Shown in pieces: positions 21,982 to 29,335 of a stretch of DNA of 64,000 bases (its first letter is position 1; each line of letters opens with the position of its first letter). The DNA is taken from contig JAGOBB010000003.1 of assembly GCA_017983615.1 (NCBI GenBank), positions 1 through 64,000 of the forward strand, given 5' to 3'. This DNA comes from Azonexus sp. (GTDB lineage Bacteria; Pseudomonadota; Gammaproteobacteria; Burkholderiales; Rhodocyclaceae). A model generated the notes under the pieces. The model was not told the origin of the DNA. It searched no databases and saw only the letters and a program-made list of their open reading frames with translations. Position numbers and translations under genes: made by a program.

Positions 21982-23196
21982 ATGGACAAGAAATCATTCC
22001 TGCAGGCCGGCCATACGCCGACGCTGCTCGCTGCCTTCCTTTATTTCGACCTCGCCTTCATGGTCTGGGTCATCCTCGGCCCGCTGGGCGTCGGCATCGC
22101 CAAGGACCTTGGCCTGTCGCACGCCGAAAAGGGCCTGATGGTCGCCACGCCGGTGCTGGCCGGTGCGCTGCTGCGCATCATCATGGGCATCCTGGTCGAC
22201 CGCCTGTCGCCGAAGAAGGCAGCCATCATCGGCCAGGTCATCGTTATCGCCGCCATGGCCTACGCCTGGCTGGCCGGCGTTCATTCCTACGCCGAGGTGC
22301 TGATCCTCGGCTTGTTCCTCGGCGTTGCCGGTGCATCGTTTGCCGCCGCGCTGCCGCTGGCCTCGCGCTGGTATCCGGCCGAGCATCAGGGTACGGCGAT
22401 GGGCATTGCCGGCGCCGGCAACTCGGGCACGGCGCTGGCCGCCTTGTTCGCGCCCGGCCTGGCCGCTGCCTTCGGGTGGACCAACGTCTTCGGCATTGTG
22501 TTGATTCCGCTGGTCATCGTTCTGGTTGTCTTCTGCTTCATGGCCAAGGATGCGCCGGACGCGCCGCCGCCGAAGACCTTGGCCGAGTACCTGAAGGTGC
22601 TCAAGGACAAGGATGCCTGGTGGTTCATGTTCTTCTACTCGGTGACTTTCGGCGGCTTCGTCGGCCTCGCTTCCTCGCTGGTCATCTACTTCAACACCCA
22701 ATACGGCCTTGATCCGAAGATGGCCGGCTTCTTCACCGCCGGCTGTGTCTTCGCCGGTTCGCTGGTCCGTCCGATCGGCGGCAACGTGGCCGACCGCATC
22801 GGCGGCGTCAAGTCGCTGACCGTGATGTACATCTTCGCCGCCATTTTCCTGGCCATCGTCAGCTTCGACCTGCCGGAAGCCTGGATGGCGCTGGTCGTCT
22901 TCGTCTGCGCCATGCTGGCGCTGGGCATGGGCAACGGCGCGGTGTTCCAGCTGGTGCCGCAGCGCTTCAAAAAGGAAATCGGCGTCATGACCGGCCTGGT
23001 CGGCATGGCCGGCGGTGTCGGCGGTTTCTACCTGGCCTCCAGCCTCGGCTATTCGCGCCAGCTGACTGGCAGCTACCAGATGGGCTTCCTGATTTTTGCT
23101 GCGCTGGCTGTGCTTGCCCTGGTCGGCCTGACCGGCGTCAAGACACGCTGGCGTACCACCTGGGGTGCCAGCCACCTGACCTCGGCCAAGATTTGA
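21982..23196 (+). CDS. narK: Nitrate/nitrite porter, MFS NNP family
   Basis: A 404-residue major facilitator with twelve predicted helices. The NNP-family nitrate signature with the conserved Asn appears in GIAGAGNSGTALAALFAPGL and again near ALGMGNGAVFQLVPQRF, and arginines in the helices fit anion binding. Its place in the assimilation block and its ANTAR leader mark it as the uptake system, like the porter called nasA in Pseudomonas. The start is the ATG at 21982, where the nitrate-porter N-terminus MDKKSFLQAGHTPTLL begins. The SD is weak (GGAA). Confidence 0.92.
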   Translation: MDKKSFLQAGHTPTLLAAFLYFDLAFMVWVILGPLGVGIAKDLGLSHAEKGLMVATPVLAGALLRIIMGILVDRLSPKKAAIIGQVIVIAAMAYAWLAGVHSYAEVLILGLFLGVAGASFAAALPLASRWYPAEHQGTAMGIAGAGNSGTALAALFAPGLAAAFGWTNVFGIVLIPLVIVLVVFCFMAKDAPDAPPPKTLAEYLKVLKDKDAWWFMFFYSVTFGGFVGLASSLVIYFNTQYGLDPKMAGFFTAGCVFAGSLVRPIGGNVADRIGGVKSLTVMYIFAAIFLAIVSFDLPEAWMALVVFVCAMLALGMGNGAVFQLVPQRFKKEIGVMTGLVGMAGGVGGFYLASSLGYSRQLTGSYQMGFLIFAALAVLALVGLTGVKTRWRTTWGASHLTSAKI

Positions 23197-23214
23197 ACCT
23201 TGCTTTTTACGGAT

Positions 23215-24000
23215 ATGCAGAGACGACATTTTCTATTGTGCGTTGCCGGGGGCCTTCTGGGTTCCCCGGTGTTGGCGGCGGACGCTACCCTCGGATTCGG
23301 GGCGGCGATCAACAAGGCAGGGCGCCAGCGTATGCTGACCCAGCGCATGGCCAAGGCCTATGCGATGCAGTCAGCCGGCGTGATGCCGGACCGGGCAGGG
23401 ATGCTGCTGGACAGCTCGCGTCGTCTGTTCGAGGCGCAGCTGACCGAGCTGAAGTCGTTTGCCCCGACGGACGCGATTCAGACGGCCTTGCAGACGCTGG
23501 ATACGGCGTGGCGCCTGTATCGCGAAGTGTTGACCCGGCCGCGTACGTCGGAAAATGCCCGGCTGGTACTGGCCGAATCCGACAATACCCTGCGTGCGGC
23601 ACATGTCCTGACCGGTCTCTACGAGAAGCAGTCCGCCAGCGGGGCAGGCCGCCTGGTCAATCTTTCCGGGCGCCAGCGCATGTTGTCGCAGCGTATGGCC
23701 AAGTGCTTCCTGTTCGAACAGTCGGGCGTCGCTGCTGGCAACCTGAAGGCGGAAATGGAGGTTGCCCGCGGCGAGTTCGTCGCGGCACTGGCGGAGTTGA
23801 ATGCCGCGCCGGCGAACAATATCGCCATCCGCCAGGATCTCGATCTGGCCAATACCCAGTGGCTGTTCTTCGAGCAGGCGCTGAATGGCCGGGAGTCGAA
23901 CCGTGAAATCGCCGCCCGCAATGTGGCGACCACCAGCGAGCGGATTCTCGAAGTCATGGACAGCCTGACCGGCCGCTACGAAAGCCTGGTGCGCGGCTGA
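23215..24000 (+). CDS. Exported protein with two PilJ/NarX P-box-like domains
   Basis: A 261-residue protein with a Tat-type signal (QRRHFLL at residues 2-8, then a hydrophobic stretch to VLAADA). Two repeats of the PilJ N-terminal domain follow, each opening with the P-box-like motif: INKAGRQRMLTQRMAKAY and VNLSGRQRMLSQRMAKCF. In NarX/NarQ that motif binds nitrate or nitrite, so a soluble nitrate-binding or signal role is plausible. There is no transmembrane output domain. It lies 18 bases after the porter and 30 before the second phosphatase-kinase, suggesting one operon. Confidence 0.8.
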   Translation: MQRRHFLLCVAGGLLGSPVLAADATLGFGAAINKAGRQRMLTQRMAKAYAMQSAGVMPDRAGMLLDSSRRLFEAQLTELKSFAPTDAIQTALQTLDTAWRLYREVLTRPRTSENARLVLAESDNTLRAAHVLTGLYEKQSASGAGRLVNLSGRQRMLSQRMAKCFLFEQSGVAAGNLKAEMEVARGEFVAALAELNAAPANNIAIRQDLDLANTQWLFFEQALNGRESNREIAARNVATTSERILEVMDSLTGRYESLVRG

Positions 24001-24030
24001 TGCCTGGCGGCATGGGCGAGGAGGCGTAAC

Positions 24031-25746
24031 ATGGCGGCCATGGATAATCCCGCCAAGAACCGCCTGAGACTGGCCATTGGCCATGCCTCGCTGACCGGCC
24101 CGCGCGAGCGGAACGAGGACTATTGCGGCGTCGCCACCCCGGAAGGGGCGGAACTGGAGAACAAGGGCGTCATCGCCGCCGTCGCCGATGGCATCGGCGG
24201 CCACAAGGGCGGGCGGGAAGCGGCCGAATATACGGTGCGCGGCCTGCTTTCCGACTATTTCGCGACGCCGGACACCTGGAGCGTGCCGCGTGCCATCGAA
24301 ACGGTGACCACGGCGCTCAATCGCTGGGTCATTGCCGAAGGCAGCCGCAACGCCGAACTGTCCGGCATGGCGACGACCTTGTCGGCACTGGTGCTGCGCG
24401 GCCGCCGCTACTACACGGCGCACATCGGCGACAGCCGGATCTACCGCCTGAGCGCCGGCCGTTTGCAGCAACTGACGGTCGATCACGTCTGGGAACACCC
24501 GGAACTCAACAACGTGCTGTCGCGGGCCATCGGCCTCGACCCGCGCGTGCTGATGGATTTCGCCGACGGCGAACTGGCTGCCGACGACCGTTTCCTGCTG
24601 GTTTCCGATGGCGTCTGGGGCGTGCTGCCCGATGCGCTGATCACCGAGGTACTGCTCGACCACCCCGAGCCGCAGGGCGCGGCGGCCGCGCTGACCAGTC
24701 TGGCATTGGCGCAGGGCGGTCATGACAACGCGACGGCCGTGGTCGTCGATGTGCTCGGCGTGCCGCCGGCCGGCCTGCGCGACAGCCTGGAAAGCTCGGC
24801 CAGCCTGCCTTTGCCGCACCGCCTCAAAATGGGGCATGAGCTGGACGGCCTGATCGTCGAGGAAATCCTGCACGATTCGCGCGAGACCTTGCTCTATCGC
24901 ATGCGCAATCCGCGCAACGGTCAGCAGGTGGTGCTCAAGACCCTGCAGCCGGGCATGGAAGGCGACCAGGGGGCCAGTGCCGCGCTGCTGATGGAGGAAT
25001 GGCGCGCCAAGCGCGTCGTTTCGCCCTTTTTCCCGCAAGTCGTGCCGGCCGAGCAGCGCAGTTGCCTGTATTACCTGATGACCTGGCATGCCGGCGCGAC
25101 GCTGCAGGCGCGGCTCGATGCCGGCCAGCATTTCCCGGCCGGCGAGGCGGTGCGCCTGGGCATTCCGCTGCTCAAGGCGATTGCGGCGCTGCACCGCCTC
25201 GACATCGTGCACCGCGACATCAAGACCGACAACATCCACCTCGGCCAGGACGGCGTGCTGCGCATTCTCGACCTCGGCGTCGCCATCAGCCTCGGCGAGC
25301 GCAAGCCGGATGACCTGATCGGCCAGGCCGGCACACCGTCCTACATGGCGCCTGAGCTGTTCGACAACCCCGAGCCGCAGTTCGGCTACGACCTTTACGC
25401 CGCCGGGGTCACGCTTTACCACCTGCTGACGCGCAAATATCCGTACGGCGAGATCGAGCCCTTCCAGACGCCGAAATTCGGCGAACCGGCCCGGCCGACC
25501 CGCTGGCGGCCGGAAATTCCTGGCTGGCTGGAGAACATCCTGCTCAAGGCGGTGGCCCGCGAGGCCAAGGATCGCTTCGAGACGGCCGAGGAATTCCTGC
25601 TCGCCCTGGAGCGCGGCGCCGCCCGCCCGATTGCGGCGCCGGCCCGCCAGCCCTTGGCCCAGCGCAACCCGCTGCTGATGTGGAAGATCGTTGCCGTGGC
25701 GTCAATTGCCGTGAATTTTGTGCTGCTGCTGGTGCTCTTGCGGTAA
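24031..25746 (+). CDS. PP2C phosphatase fused to Ser/Thr kinase, membrane-anchored (second paralogue)
   Basis: A 571-residue fusion with the same plan as the gene at 14821. The PP2C half has RNEDY, VADGIGGHKGG, HIGDSRIY, LVSDGVWG and HDNATAV, so it looks active. The kinase half has Lys in VVLKTL, an intact HRD (IVHRDIKTDN), DLG instead of DFG (ILDLGV) and MAPEL. The C-terminus NPLLMWKIVAVASIAVNFVL is a single helix, and both paralogues share an RNP...WK motif before it. The SD GGAGG precedes the ATG. It sits in a porter-PilJ-kinase-cbiX-nasT run. Confidence 0.9.
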   Translation: MAAMDNPAKNRLRLAIGHASLTGPRERNEDYCGVATPEGAELENKGVIAAVADGIGGHKGGREAAEYTVRGLLSDYFATPDTWSVPRAIETVTTALNRWVIAEGSRNAELSGMATTLSALVLRGRRYYTAHIGDSRIYRLSAGRLQQLTVDHVWEHPELNNVLSRAIGLDPRVLMDFADGELAADDRFLLVSDGVWGVLPDALITEVLLDHPEPQGAAAALTSLALAQGGHDNATAVVVDVLGVPPAGLRDSLESSASLPLPHRLKMGHELDGLIVEEILHDSRETLLYRMRNPRNGQQVVLKTLQPGMEGDQGASAALLMEEWRAKRVVSPFFPQVVPAEQRSCLYYLMTWHAGATLQARLDAGQHFPAGEAVRLGIPLLKAIAALHRLDIVHRDIKTDNIHLGQDGVLRILDLGVAISLGERKPDDLIGQAGTPSYMAPELFDNPEPQFGYDLYAAGVTLYHLLTRKYPYGEIEPFQTPKFGEPARPTRWRPEIPGWLENILLKAVAREAKDRFETAEEFLLALERGAARPIAAPARQPLAQRNPLLMWKIVAVASIAVNFVLLLVLLR

Positions 25747-25756
25747 AGTTCGCCGC

Positions 25757-26137
25757 ATGAACACCGCACTGATCCTCTTTGCCCACGGGGCGCGCGATCC
25801 TGAATGGGCCGAGCCGATGCGCCGGGTGCAGGCGGCCATCCGCCAGCAGCAACCCGATGTGCCGGTCGAACTGGCTTTCCTCGAGTTCATGGCGCCGACG
25901 CTGCCCGATTGCATCGCCGCGCTGGTGGCTTCCGGCGCGCGCAAAATCGTCGTCATGCCGATGTTTATCGCGCGCGGCGGGCATTTGAAGCGGGATGTCC
26001 CGGAATTGTTGGAAAAGCTACGGTCGGCCCATCCGGAAGTGCAATTTTCACTGGGCGGCGTGATCGGCGAGCAAGAGATCGTCGTTCAGGCGATGGCCAC
26101 GGCGACGCTTGAGGTGGCTGGCCTGACGCTTGCTTGA
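25757..26137 (+). CDS. cbiX: Sirohydrochlorin chelatase, short CbiX/SirB type
   Basis: A 126-residue single-domain chelatase that inserts iron (or cobalt) into sirohydrochlorin. Family features: ALILFAHGARDPEWAEPM with the catalytic His, VELAFLEFMAPTLPDCI with the Glu, and a second His in MFIARGGHLKRDVP. Next to nitrite reductase genes it most likely supplies siroheme to NirB. It starts 10 bases after the kinase gene. The core of the dispersed repeat (GCTACGGTCGGCCC at 26017-26030) lies within its codons for KLRSAHP. Confidence 0.9.
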   Translation: MNTALILFAHGARDPEWAEPMRRVQAAIRQQQPDVPVELAFLEFMAPTLPDCIAALVASGARKIVVMPMFIARGGHLKRDVPELLEKLRSAHPEVQFSLGGVIGEQEIVVQAMATATLEVAGLTLA

Positions 26138-26145
26138 AGCACAGC

Positions 26146-26721
26146 ATGCTTACCGTACTCGTTATTGATGAATCCAAGGCCCGGGCCGGCGAAATCTGCG
26201 CCGGGCTGGCGCTCGCCGGCTATCAGGTGGCGGCTATCCTGGCCGGCGCCGACAATCTGACGGCCGAAGTCGAAAAACTCCAGCCCGACGTGATCCTGAT
26301 CGACACCGACAGCCCCAGCCGCGACACGCTGGAGAATCTGGCGGCGATGAACAAGGACATGCCGCGCCCGGTCGTCATCTTTACTCAGGAAGACGGCCAG
26401 GAAACCATCCGCGATGCCGTCAAGGCGGGCGTTTCGGCCTATATCGTCGACGGTCTCGATCCGAAGCGGATCAAGCCCATCGTCGAGGTGGCGCGTGCCC
26501 GTTTCGAGGATACCCAGGCCCTGCGCCGCGAACTCGACGAGATTTCGCAGAAGCTTTCCGACCGCAAACTGGTCGACAAGGCCAAGGGCGTGCTGATGAA
26601 AGCACGCGGCCTCGACGAGGACGCCGCCTACCACGCCATGCGCAAGCTGGCCATGGAACGCGGCCAGTCGATGGCCAAGGTGGCGCGCGACGTCATCGAC
26701 ATGGCGCGGGTGCTGCTCTAA
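26146..26721 (+). CDS. nasT: ANTAR-domain antitermination regulator NasT
   Basis: A 191-residue regulator with a receiver-like domain (LTVLVIDESKARAGEIC, acidic site in VILIDTDSPSRD) and a C-terminal ANTAR RNA-binding domain (KLVDKAKGVLMKARGLDEDA followed by YHAMRKLAMERG). NasT-type proteins bind two-hairpin leaders to prevent termination. Such leaders are visible before nirB, the porter and probably nrtA. An alternative TTG start at 26134 overlaps the cbiX stop. I prefer the ATG at 26146. The usual partner NasS is not found beside it. The next gene is an exported NrtA. Confidence 0.93.
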   Translation: MLTVLVIDESKARAGEICAGLALAGYQVAAILAGADNLTAEVEKLQPDVILIDTDSPSRDTLENLAAMNKDMPRPVVIFTQEDGQETIRDAVKAGVSAYIVDGLDPKRIKPIVEVARARFEDTQALRRELDEISQKLSDRKLVDKAKGVLMKARGLDEDAAYHAMRKLAMERGQSMAKVARDVIDMARVLL

Positions 26722-26744
26722 GCCTGTGCAGAAAGGCCGCCTGT

Positions 26745-26761
26745 TGCACCGCAACAGTGCA
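26745..26761 (+). promoter_or_regulatory. NtrC-like site upstream of nrtA
   Basis: TGCACC-GCAAC-AGTGCA is one base from the NtrC dyad consensus, centred about 125 bases before the predicted transcription start, a normal enhancer distance. Confidence 0.75.
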
Positions 26762-26850
26762 TGATTTTTCAGATGGCGGCCTCCTGAGATGAGATTCCAA
26801 GTAATTGAAAATTAACTAGTTATTCGGTACTAGTACCAAATAACTACCCC

Positions 26851-26866
26851 TGGCACGGCCATTGCA
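26851..26866 (+). promoter_or_regulatory. Sigma-54 promoter of nrtABD
   Basis: TGGCAC-GGCCA-TTGCA is a full consensus -24/-12 element. The 300-base gap between nasT and nrtA is fully taken up by this promoter, the upstream NtrC-like site and the leader. Confidence 0.9.
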
Positions 26867-26885
26867 ATAGTCCTTTTAAAACGCA

Positions 26886-26992
26886 CGGTCAAAGGCGGCC
26901 GGGCGAGAGTCGAGCGATAGCCGATTCAAAGGACAAGGGCGTCCATCCCAGCTGCCACCGGCGGCCGGGATGTGACGCCCATTTTGTTTTTT
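26886..26992 (+). promoter_or_regulatory. Leader of nrtA with ANTAR-type hairpin and strong terminator
   Basis: P1 is CGGTC/GGCCG with hexaloop AAAGGC (A1, G4) at 26886-26901. A long hairpin follows: GGGCGTC, ATCCC and GCTGCC pair with GGCGGC, GGGAT and GACGCCC (26937-26980), then ATTTTGTTTTTT. That is a clear intrinsic terminator placed before the gene it should block, so nrtABD must be controlled by antitermination. A second hexaloop hairpin is not obvious. GAGTCG/CGATTC with a 9-nt loop is the only candidate. Confidence 0.8.
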
Positions 26993-27020
26993 CGATTCTC
27001 ATGTAATCAAGGAGCAAGCA

Positions 27021-28298
27021 ATGGAAGACAAGAAACTGGCCCCGCTGGATGTCGCTACCGACAAGCCGAGCTTTTCACGTCGTGATTTCGTTACAACTGC
27101 TTTGGGAGCCTCACTGATGGCCATGGTCCCCCCCGGCGTTCGCAGCGGTGCATGGGCCGCTGGTTCCGACGCCCCCGAAAAGAAGGAAGTCCGCATCGGC
27201 TTCATCCCGCTCACCGACTGTGCCTCCGTCGTCATGGCCTCGGTCATGAAATTTGACGAGAAGTACGGCATCAAGATCATCCCGACCAAGGAAGCGTCCT
27301 GGGCGTCGGTGCGCGACAAGCTGGTCAATGGCGAACTGGACGCCGCTCACGTGCTGTACGGCCTGGTCTACGGCGTGCAGCTCGGCATTGGCGGTCCGAA
27401 GAAGGACATGAACGTACTGATGAACCTGAACAACAACGGTCAGGCCATCACTCTCTCCAACCAGTTGAAGGACAAGGGCGCCACCGATGGCCCGAGCCTG
27501 GCCAAGCTGATCGCCAAGAAGGAGCGCGAATACACCTTCGCCCAGACCTTCCCGACCGGCACCCACGCCATGTGGCTGTACTACTGGCTGGCCGCCCAGG
27601 GCATCGACCCGTTCAAGGACGTCAAGACGATTACCGTGCCGCCCCCGCAGATGGTCGCCAACATGCGCGTCGGCAACATGGATGGTTTCTGCGTCGGCGA
27701 GCCGTGGAATAACCGCGCGATCATGGACAACATCGGCTTCACCGCCGTGACGACCCAGGACATCTGGACCGACCATCCGGAAAAGGTGCTTGGCACCACC
27801 GCCGACTGGGTCAAGCAGAACCCGAACACGGCCCGCGCCGTGGTCGCTGCCATCCTCGACGCCGGCAAGTGGATCGATTCGTCCATCGCCAACAAGCAGA
27901 AGACGGCCGAAACGATTGCCCAGAAGTCCTACGTCAATACCGACACCGAAGTCATCGTCGCCCGCATGCTCGGCCGCTACCAGAACGGTCTGGGCAAGAG
28001 CTGGGACGACAAGAATCACATGAAGTTCTTCAACGACGGCGCGGTCAATTTCCCGTACCTCTCGGACGCCATGTGGTTCCTGACCCAGCACAAGCGCTGG
28101 GGCTTGCTGAAGAGCCATCCGGATTACCTGGCCGTCGCCAAGCAGGTGAACCGCATCGACGTCTACAAGCAGGGTGCCGCCGCCGCCGGCGTCGCGCTGC
28201 CGAAGAGCGAGATGCGCAGCCACAAGCTGATCGACGGCGTGGTGTGGGACGGCAAGGACCCGGCGAAATACGCCGACAGCTTCAAGATTAAAGCCTGA
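27021..28298 (+). CDS. nrtA: ABC nitrate transporter, substrate-binding protein
   Basis: A 425-residue periplasmic protein of the NrtA/NasF family. The Tat signal includes SRRDFVTTALGASLM and ends near GAWAAG. The binding domain starts VRIGFIPLTDCASVVMAS and contains WASVRDKLVNGELDAAHVL and the FCVGEPWNNRAI segment typical of nitrate/taurine-type binding proteins. The export signal argues against it being the cytoplasmic sensor NasS, which is a homologue. It has an SD (AAGGAGCAA) and follows a sigma-54 promoter with an attenuator. First gene of nrtABD. Confidence 0.95.
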   Translation: MEDKKLAPLDVATDKPSFSRRDFVTTALGASLMAMVPPGVRSGAWAAGSDAPEKKEVRIGFIPLTDCASVVMASVMKFDEKYGIKIIPTKEASWASVRDKLVNGELDAAHVLYGLVYGVQLGIGGPKKDMNVLMNLNNNGQAITLSNQLKDKGATDGPSLAKLIAKKEREYTFAQTFPTGTHAMWLYYWLAAQGIDPFKDVKTITVPPPQMVANMRVGNMDGFCVGEPWNNRAIMDNIGFTAVTTQDIWTDHPEKVLGTTADWVKQNPNTARAVVAAILDAGKWIDSSIANKQKTAETIAQKSYVNTDTEVIVARMLGRYQNGLGKSWDDKNHMKFFNDGAVNFPYLSDAMWFLTQHKRWGLLKSHPDYLAVAKQVNRIDVYKQGAAAAGVALPKSEMRSHKLIDGVVWDGKDPAKYADSFKIKA

Positions 28299-28363
28299 TC
28301 AGTCGATTGAGTCGCCATCGCTCCCGCTTCGGCGGGGGTGGTGGAAAACCTCTGGAGAACGAC

Positions 28364-29323
28364 ATGAGCGCAGTGACGATGAACGGTGAATTTGGGGCGA
28401 AAAAACCCATTAACCGCGCCCCGAAGGAAGTGCCCTTGGGGCATAGCATTACAACCAGCAAACCGGTCGCGGAAGTTGTCGCAGAGCCGGTCAAGGAAAA
28501 GAAAATGGAAAATACAGCCCCTGCTGCCGTCGGTACCCCGATCGGCGAGAAACTCGCAGCCGTCGGCCGTGCGGTGATGCCGCCCGTCCTCGGCATGTTG
28601 ATCCTGCTCGGCATCTGGTATGTCGCCACCCACAAGGGCGGCAGCATTCCCGGCCCGGGCCAGACCTGGGATGCCGCCGTCGCGCTGTTTGCCGACCCGT
28701 TCTATCGCAACGGGCCGAATGACCAGGGCATCGGCTGGAACGTCCTGTCCTCGCTGCAACGCGTTGGCATCGGCTTCGGCTTCGCTGCGCTGGTCGGTAT
28801 TCCGCTCGGCTTCATCCTCGGCCGCTCGGCCTTCCTGTCGGCCATGATCAACCCGATCATCAGCCTGCTGCGCCCGGTCTCGCCGCTGGCCTGGCTGCCG
28901 ATCGGCCTGCTCGTGTTCAAGAAGGCCGACCCGGCGGCGACCTACACCATCTTCATCTGCTCGATCTGGCCGATGATCATGAACACCGCCCAGGGCGTCC
29001 AGCGCGTGCCGCAGGATTACCTGAACGTCGCCCGCGTGCTGGCGCTGTCCGAGTGGAAGGTCGTCACCAAGATCCTCTTCCCGGCCGTGCTGCCCTACAT
29101 GCTGACCGGTATCCGCCTGTCCATCGGCACCGCCTGGCTGGTCATCGTCGCCGCGGAAATGCTGACCGGCGGCGTCGGTATCGGCTTCTGGGTGTGGGAC
29201 GAGTGGAACAACCTGAAGGTCGAACACATCATCATCGCCATCTTCGTCATCGGCATCGTCGGCCTGATCCTCGAGCAGGCGCTGATCCTGCTGGCCAAGA
29301 AGCTGACCAAAGAATCGTCGTAA
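28364..29323 (+). CDS. nrtB: ABC nitrate transporter, permease
   Basis: A 319-residue inner-membrane permease of the binding-protein-dependent type. The body from about residue 75 has six helices and the cytoplasmic EAA loop (NVARVLALSEWKVVTKILFP). The first 47 residues are unusual: about 23 of them (GEFGAKKPINRAPKEVPLGH and neighbours) are encoded by a long-form repeat in reverse orientation. The ATG at 28364 has an SD (GGAG). A second possible start at 28505 (MENTAPAAVG, with AAGGA upstream) would bypass the repeat. Translation through it adds a basic, proline-containing N-terminal tail. Confidence 0.92.
   Translation: MSAVTMNGEFGAKKPINRAPKEVPLGHSITTSKPVAEVVAEPVKEKKMENTAPAAVGTPIGEKLAAVGRAVMPPVLGMLILLGIWYVATHKGGSIPGPGQTWDAAVALFADPFYRNGPNDQGIGWNVLSSLQRVGIGFGFAALVGIPLGFILGRSAFLSAMINPIISLLRPVSPLAWLPIGLLVFKKADPAATYTIFICSIWPMIMNTAQGVQRVPQDYLNVARVLALSEWKVVTKILFPAVLPYMLTGIRLSIGTAWLVIVAAEMLTGGVGIGFWVWDEWNNLKVEHIIIAIFVIGIVGLILEQALILLAKKLTKESS
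28388..28457 (-). repeat. Long-form repeat with hairpin insert, inside the nrtB 5' end
   Basis: Read on the minus strand: AATGCTA, then TGCCCCAAGGGCACTTCC and TTCGGGGCG, then CGGTTAATGGGTTTTTTCG. The stem is GCCCC-AAGG/CCTT-C-GGGGC, while the copy at 20503 has ACCCC/GGGGT. This paired change keeps the hairpin. The element is translated as part of NrtB. Confidence 0.85.
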
Positions 29324-29335
29324 GGAGCCAACATC

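Noticed and set aside
27021..28298. Calling the NrtA homologue NasS
   Set aside because: A clear RR export signal and the following permease and ATPase genes mark it as the periplasmic binding protein.
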